A stretch of DNA of 64,000 nt from Rhyzopertha dominica. Lineage: Eukaryota; Arthropoda; Insecta; Coleoptera; Bostrichidae. The stretch covers positions 19,778,001 to 19,842,000 of the forward strand of contig QCXZ01000137.1 in NCBI GenBank assembly GCA_025024175.1, read 5' to 3'. Position 1 is the first letter of the stretch. Every line of letters begins with the position of its first letter. Shown piece by piece: positions 58,401 through 64,000 of the stretch. The position numbers and the translations under genes are program-made. The notes under the pieces are model-generated. The model had not been told where the DNA came from, did not search any database, and was given only the letters and a program-made list of their open reading frames with translations.

Positions 58401-59175
58401 AATCCATTTGACGCTTTTGGCAGTCCGTTTTCAACGCGATAAGCTATCTTCCCAGAATTATGGTAAACGAATTTCAACAAGCTGGCGAAAAGGCGTGAAA
58501 TTGCGGCTTACTGCCGCAACATAGGCATGACTAGTTTTGTAATAACTGTATTATATAAATAAAACTTTGAATAAGCTCATAGCTTTGTGTTTATTGTTTT
58601 TAACTTTTGACGTTTCATTACAGCGCTCTGGGTCATAATAACGCCCACGGGCAATAAAAAAAGTTTACGTCAAAGAAATTCGGCTATAATGGTTTAATTT
58701 TTAGGTACAATTTCTAGTAAATTATATATTAATTCTTCTACACACCTGGACAAAGGATAAAACCAAAAAATCAGCCTAAATGTATTCAAAAAATGGTGTT
58801 TTTTTATTTAAAAAAAGGAACAATATAGTATTGTTTAATTTTAGCAGGCATACTACACAATATTTATCCGAAGATTAATCACTGCACATTTTTATCGTAA
58901 ATGGTGCTGAAATATCTAATTTAATACTACTGACCATTTCATTAATTTTGCAACTGACTGTGCATTAGTCTACTACACATCTACTACATTTTCAGAACCC
59001 ATTTTAAAAGGAAACTTAGCATTTCCATAACTTATAACTATGTAACTGTACATCAAAGAGAAAGTTTGCAAATGTGTTTTGATTTAGTATTTTATACCGT
59101 GAGCCCTGACCACTATGTGTAAGGACGGTCAAAGTTTTTGAGTAACTAATTTATTACTAGGAAATACATATGTAT
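55461..59175. other. Intergenic gene desert with a microsatellite and two GC-richer islands
   Basis: An AAT/AAC microsatellite lies at about 55766-55802. More complex, GC-richer patches at about 57440-57740 and 58380-58530 have no open frame. The first repeats AAAGATCGGA twice and contains GTCGCGTTAGCGGCGAC, a small hairpin. They may be regulatory elements. Nothing else is recognised. Confidence 0.35.
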
Positions 59176-59994
59176 TACTTCCACATCCAACGGATGGGAA
59201 GTATTGTATCACGAAAAAAATTTTCAAAGTTTTTTATTTGCTCGTTCGCTTTAAAATGGCCGAAAACGCAAAAAAACAAAATTTGAGCAAAATAAATTTT
59301 CTTGTCTGTGTGCCGGGTGTATGTGTGTCTGTGGTTTTGTTTGTGGACACGATAACTTTCGAAAGACTTAATATATGAACTTGAAATTTGGCAAACGTGT
59401 AAATCTCAACTACCCAAAGCGACCTATTGTTTGCGGGGTAAGTAGAGTATCCGGAAGGGGGCGAAATTGAGGGGTAACTACCCCTTTTGCAAATTTTTAA
59501 TTTTTTTTCATTTTAGTATCTAATTAGTAGTATAACTGCGAGTATTATTCGCTCTTATAAATTTTCGATGCAGCAAACTGTTTAGAAGATATTAGCCGAA
59601 AAGCGTCACTTAAAGAAAACGGTTTTTCCTAAATATCTCCGAATATATTTAATATATTCAAAAAATGAAAATACCATCAGATAGGAAATAAAATTTCTCA
59701 CAAAAAGTATCTTAGAAAACTTATCCAAAATTTTGACATTTTCGAAATATTTCCAAAAAACCTATTGTCGTTAATAATTTTCGAGGTATTTGTAAAAAAC
59801 CGATTTTAAAATTTATATACATATATTTGCTAATATCACGAAGACTGTTTGTCTTAGAACAAATGTGTAGAGAGAAAAAATGCTCATAACCTGATTACTA
59901 ATTGTATAGTATAAGAAATAAAAATGTAAATGTCATTTTGACAATTGGATGTGGAAGTATTGATTCAATTTGCAGCGGTTTTTTCTACGAAACT
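59176..59994 (+). mobile_element. Non-coding repeat family 'X', copy B
   Basis: It begins TACTTCCACATCCAACGGAT and ends with ATTGGATGTGGAAGTATTGA and then GCAGCGGTTTT. The left end folds on itself (CTTCCaCATCC / GGATGGGAAG). The left terminal word is also inverted at the right end (GGATGTGGAAGTA). The interior is AT-rich with no coding. Relative to copies A and C it lacks about 90 bases near 59766. Confidence 0.75.
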
Positions 59995-60250
59995 CACACT
60001 GACCTTAAAGCAAATAAACCCAAACATAATTTGCTCCATTAGCTTGGCATTTCTTATTTTTAACTTCCAATTGCTTTAAAAACAGTGTTAAGCTGCAGTT
60101 TTTTATTGACTATTTAATGTCCAGACGGCTGAGTAATATTGCCAATACTCACGAAACAACAATCTTATAGCAGGCGCTGGAGACAAAAGTGCCAAAAGTG
60201 GCGTCATTTATTTGTCATCACATGCGTCTGTGAAGTTTTGTAACAACAAT

Positions 60251-60406
60251 ATGGCGCCACGATTAGCTACAACGTTAAAAATTCGCGAACTGCTTGTTAA
60301 AAAGTATAATGAAAGTAAATTGATGTCTGAAATTGCTGCTGATCTTGAAATACCAAAGGCAACAGTTGGAGACCTCATTAAAAAGCACAGGGATACGGGT
60401 AGTTAA
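60251..60406 (+). pseudogene. Tc1-like transposase N-terminal helix-turn-helix fragment
   Basis: From the methionine at 60251 the frame reads 'LATTLKIRELLVKKYNESKL' and then 'MSEIAADLEIPKATVGDLIK', ending GS-stop. This is the paired-type helix-turn-helix of Tc1 transposases, which binds the TIR (pattern IA-x-x-L-x-I/V-x-x-x-TV-x-x-I-I/L-x-R/K). Translation stops after about 52 residues where the second DNA-binding helix set should begin, and no DDE core was found downstream. It is a truncated relic. Confidence 0.6.
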
Positions 60407-61041
60407 AAAACTGTCTCACGTTTCAAGCTTAATCGAATAGTGAAAGTCCCATTTGTCTATTTTTCTTAGTTTCCCAGATATACTTACATTTTTTCCAATA
60501 TTTTGCTGTTAGATTGTCATTAGGTTTACATCCCTTGTGCGTTGGAATGTCTTTTGTTAACTTCCGAGTCGCTTACATTACATGTAAACATTAGTATTGG
60601 GCAATGGATAAAAGTGAGTTTTGATAGTTACCGCAGACGTTTTATTTAGATATCAATGTATACAAAAATACATAACAGCTGCAAACGTCAAATTAAAGAA
60701 AAAACGTTAAATGGCTTCGAAACGGGATGTGATCTTTAAAAAAGCAAGTTAAATAGCTGCCAGAAGATATTGGGGCACTCTGTATAAGTGAAAGTATTTT
60801 ATTATTTTTTTTGTACATATGTTATATTAATGAAGCCAAACTTTCTTCCGCGTTATAGACCATCAGATAGTGACAGATTTAGGTGTCTTATTTTCGCNTA
60901 CAAGCCTCGATGAGGGTTGAAGGGTACGTTGCTGTAGGGTAAAATGAAGGTTTTATGAGTTACCTATGGGCCTTAACACAAGTTGCAATGTACTTATCCA
61001 TTCATGCCACTCAACCCAATCGATTTTTCCAACTAGAAACA
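60407..61041. other. Intergenic, nothing recognised
   Basis: AT-rich sequence downstream of the Tc1 fragment, with one N at about 60898. No further transposase motif was identified. Confidence 0.35.
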
Positions 61042-62139
61042 ATGTACAAGGTGTCCTATTTTCGTTGTAATTGTAGGGTATCTCGGTAACTATTAATGCT
61101 AGAGGGTTGCGGTTTCGGCATTACTGTATTACTTTTTTGTTCCGAGTTCAGCTGTACCGTCGCGATTTTTGTATCGTCTTTTGTTTTAAACCCATAGCCA
61201 ACTTTTGGAAAATGTAACATTTCTCCAGCTCTCAATTTCTCGCTTGGGTATGTAGATACAAAAAAAAACTGTAAAGACATTTTTTATAGATATTTTTATT
61301 TAGAATCCAGTGGCGTACCCCGTAATTTTTTAGGAGGTCACATTTTTGATATATAACACAAACTTGCATTTTTTAAATACAAACCATAGTTGGCTTTGCT
61401 ATGGTTGAAAAGGCCTAGTTTTTCTGATTAAAAAATGTATACATTGTTAGGTTTATTTTTACTAATTTTTGAATTATTCAATTTTTTTAAATAATTTAAT
61501 CGTATTTTACGTTTACATCCAGGAAGCTATGGGATAAGAAAGTACACAATATAATTTATATTATTAAGTAAAAATTTTTAACCTTTAAAAATAATATATG
61601 CATATTTGAATACATACATAAGACTCCTAAGAGCGCATCATCAAATATTTACATCCATTTTGACGAAAAACGTAAAATCACATTAAATTATTAAAAAAAT
61701 TGGAATAATACCAAAATTAGTAAAGATAAACCTAATAATGTATACATTTTCTTAATCAGAAAAAAATAGTTATTTTCAACCATAGCAAAACCAATGGTTT
61801 CCATTTAAAAAAAATGAAAGTTTCTGTTATATCTCAAAAATGTGACCCCTTAAACAAGTTCTGAGTGCACCACTGAATTCAGAATAAAAATATCTATAAG
61901 AAAATGTCTTCACTGTTTTTTTGTGTCTACATAGCCAATCGAGATATAGAGAACTGAAGAAATGTTACATTTCCAAAAGTTGGCTATGGCTTTAAAACAA
62001 AAGATGATACAAAAATGGCGACGGTACAGCTGAATTCAAAACAAAAAAGTAATTCAGTATTGTCGAAACCGCAACCTTCTAGCATTAATAGGTACCAAGA
62101 TACCCTACAATTACAACGAAAATGGGACACCCTGTACAT
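61042..62139. mobile_element. Giant palindrome (fold-back element), arms ~475-480 bp
   Basis: Sequence from GTACAAGGTGTCCTATTTTC (61044) inward is mirrored from GTACAGGGTGTCCCATTTTC on the other strand (ending 62137). Both arms carry the same peptide-like frame ('TVQLNSEQKSNTVMPKPQPS' on the minus strand, 'TVQLNSKQKSNSVLSKPQPS' on the plus strand). Inside each arm is a second layer, CCAGTGGCGTAC (61310) and GTGCACCACTG (about 61865-61875), resembling hAT-type ends. Arm homology continues to about 61517 and 61660, leaving a spacer of about 140 bases. It is non-coding as a whole. Confidence 0.85.
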
Positions 62140-62320
62140 GTTCATACTTTCAATGGGCCTGTGTGGAAAAATTTGTCAAAATCTTTTCCTTGCAAGATTA
62201 CGCCCTTATTTCAATCCTTTAGCCACCTGCAATACTCAAGCCTCTGGTTTTTGGAGGCCAGGCTCAATTAATTAATCATTTAGTGAACACGTCTTGCGTG
62301 AAGATATGGATAGAGATATT

Positions 62321-63130
62321 TACCTCCACATCCAACGGATGGGAAGTATTGTATCGCGAAAAAAATTTTCAAAAATTTTTATTTGTTCATTCACTTTAAA
62401 ATGGTCGAAAACGCAAAAAAACAAAATTTGAGCAAAAACAAATTTCTTGTCTGTGTCTGTGGTTTTGTTTGTGAACACGATAACTTTCGAAAGACTTAAT
62501 ATATGAACTTGAAATTTGACAAACGTATAAATCTCAACTACCCAAAGCGATCTATTGTTTGTGGGGTAAGTAGGGTATCGTTTTAGTATGTGATTAGCAG
62601 TATAATTGCGAGTATTATTCGTTCTTATAAATTTTCGGTGCAGCAAACTCTTTAGAAGATATTCGCAAAAAAAGCGTCACTTAAAGAAAACTGTTTTTCC
62701 TAAATATCTCCGAATGTATTTAATGTATTCAAAAACTGAAAATACCATCAGATAGGAATTAAAATTTCTCACAAAAAGTGTCTTACAAAATTTATCCAAA
62801 ATTTTGACATTTTCGAAATATTTCCAAAAAACCTATTTTAGACCCTGCTCGTATGATTTGTTTTAAATTTTGGCATTATATAGAAACTCAAATTTCTGAT
62901 CAGAAAGCANTCTTGTAATTTTTTGTTAAGTTTATAATTTTCGAGTTATTTGGAAAAACCTATTTTAAAAATGTATATTTTTGCTAATGTCACGAGGACT
63001 GTTTGTCTGTGTAGAGAGAAAAAGTACTCAAAACCTGATTACTAATCGTATAGTATAAGAAATAAAAACATAAATGTCATTTTGACAATTGGATGTGGAA
63101 GTATTGATTAAGTTTGCAGCGGTTTTTTTT
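62321..63130 (+). mobile_element. Non-coding repeat family 'X', copy C
   Basis: Same orientation and landmarks as copy B, starting TACCTCCACATCCAACGGAT and ending with GGATGTGGAAGTATTGATTA and GCAGCGG. About 65 bases present in A and B (with a CCCCTTTTGCAA-like segment) are deleted near 62580. It keeps the segment around 62840-62930 that B lacks. Confidence 0.75.
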
Positions 63131-64000
63131 TACTTGCGTTAAGGAACATTTTTTCCATATGTGTGGTAACCCGAAGTACGGTGTAATCAAAGGCTAACTT
63201 TAATCCACAAAACTATTATTTATTCCTTCCACCAATGCAACCCTAAACACATGTCATTGTTAACATAAAGAATGTAACTCCCTATCCTGTCATTTTTACA
63301 TCACCCACTATATAACTTAATGAGTATCCCGTATGCCGTACGTAAGAGCTAACCTCTCAGGATTACTCAACGGAGTCCGTCTCCGTCGCATCGGCTGATC
63401 TCCACAATATGTTATTCCCAGGGGGACTCATAAATTTACCTTCATTTCACTTACACCAATGTACTTTTCAACCTTCTTCAAGGCTTTCATGCCAAAATAG
63501 GGCACCTAAATATGTCACTATCTGACAGACTATTAGGTGAAATACCCTCTATATGCGAATTGTGTTTGTAAGAAGTGAAAGTCATGATGCGAACTATCTC
63601 TGTCATGCAGGTGCCAATCTTGAGCGAAATGATGAGATGGTAAAGATTAGAACTATATCGTTAGTTGTTTATAAGTAGTGATATGATACATGCACAAAAA
63701 TCTGGAACTGTACAATATTAAGTAAATAAAGAAAGCCTTAAAGCAATACATTGCAGGTAATGGAGAAGCAAATATATTACAAAAGGTAACAGTACAGTTT
63801 AAACCTTGCACTCCAAGATGTGCGGGTAAAAATGCCATTTTAATAATTTAATAACAAGTTTATTTGCACGTAAATTTGTTTAATTTTGAGAAGTGCTGTA
63901 AACGTCAATTCCGCAAAAACTTTTTAACCAATTGCCTTAAAATAAAAAAGTTTTTTAATAAAAGAGAATCAATTAATCTGCAGTCAAGCATTTCTACGAA
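63131..64000. other. Intergenic, nothing recognised
   Basis: No coding or repeat could be supported up to the right edge. A 61-codon minus-strand frame (63653-63838) has no recognisable domain. Confidence 0.4.

Noticed and set aside
1..64000. CRISPR arrays, operons, phage or bacterial defence systems
   Set aside because: No regularly spaced repeats with unique spacers and no prokaryotic gene organisation; introns, tRNA and transposons show an insect-type nuclear genome.

Overview
This AT-rich window is eukaryotic. Short consensus introns (52-58 bp) sit beside multi-kilobase ones, a nuclear tRNA-Ala gene is present, and the transposon mix (Tc1/mariner, hAT, jockey/CR1-like LINEs, an env-less Ty3/gypsy element, fold-back elements) points to an insect. 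The order cannot be told from sequence alone. Scattered N bases mark unresolved assembly positions.

Only two protein-coding genes look real. (1) On the + strand, seven spliced exons between 19992 and 38805 join in frame into 1,040 codons plus stop: the tail of a KIND-like domain, a linker, a complete three-lobed FERM domain, a linker and one PDZ domain. This is the architecture of the PTPN13/FRMPD2 scaffold family. The 5' end (start codon and most of the KIND domain) was not found and may lie upstream of the window. Its introns host MITEs, a fold-back element with a Tc1/mariner copy inside it, an old mariner, a LINE and a hAT element. (2) At 42974-43228 (+) an intronless 84-codon gene resembles UQCR11, the smallest subunit of respiratory complex III, with an unusual acidic N-terminal extension. 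A tRNA-Ala(AGC) gene with a Pol III T-run lies at 49187-49259.

The rest is mostly mobile-element strata. From the left: a decayed IS630/Tc1-like transposase (1-720, -); a Harbinger-like MITE (1116-1249); copy A of a ~820-880 bp non-coding element family (1334-2217), whose copies B and C are at 59176-59994 and 62321-63130; a THAP-domain relic (~5012-5110); a Tc1/mariner copy split by a LINE (7179-9421); a solo LTR (11441-11811); and a broken Ty3/gypsy element on the - strand (11879-~17640) with its 3' LTR, polypurine tract, integrase, RT/RNase H, protease and gag but no 5' LTR. The right half holds a relic of a multi-copy arthropod protein (40356-42080, -), a hAT element (45441-47677) inside a LINE, with two MITEs inside it, a CGAATA-rich block (51415-52103), another LINE (54390-54960, -), a Tc1 helix-turn-helix relic (60251-60406) and a 1.1 kb giant palindrome (61042-62139).

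No operon, CRISPR array or prokaryotic system is present. The most unusual structures are the giant palindrome, the fold-back element split by a mariner, two separate loci carrying the same 34-35 bp palindrome, and the three-copy element family with a palindromic end.
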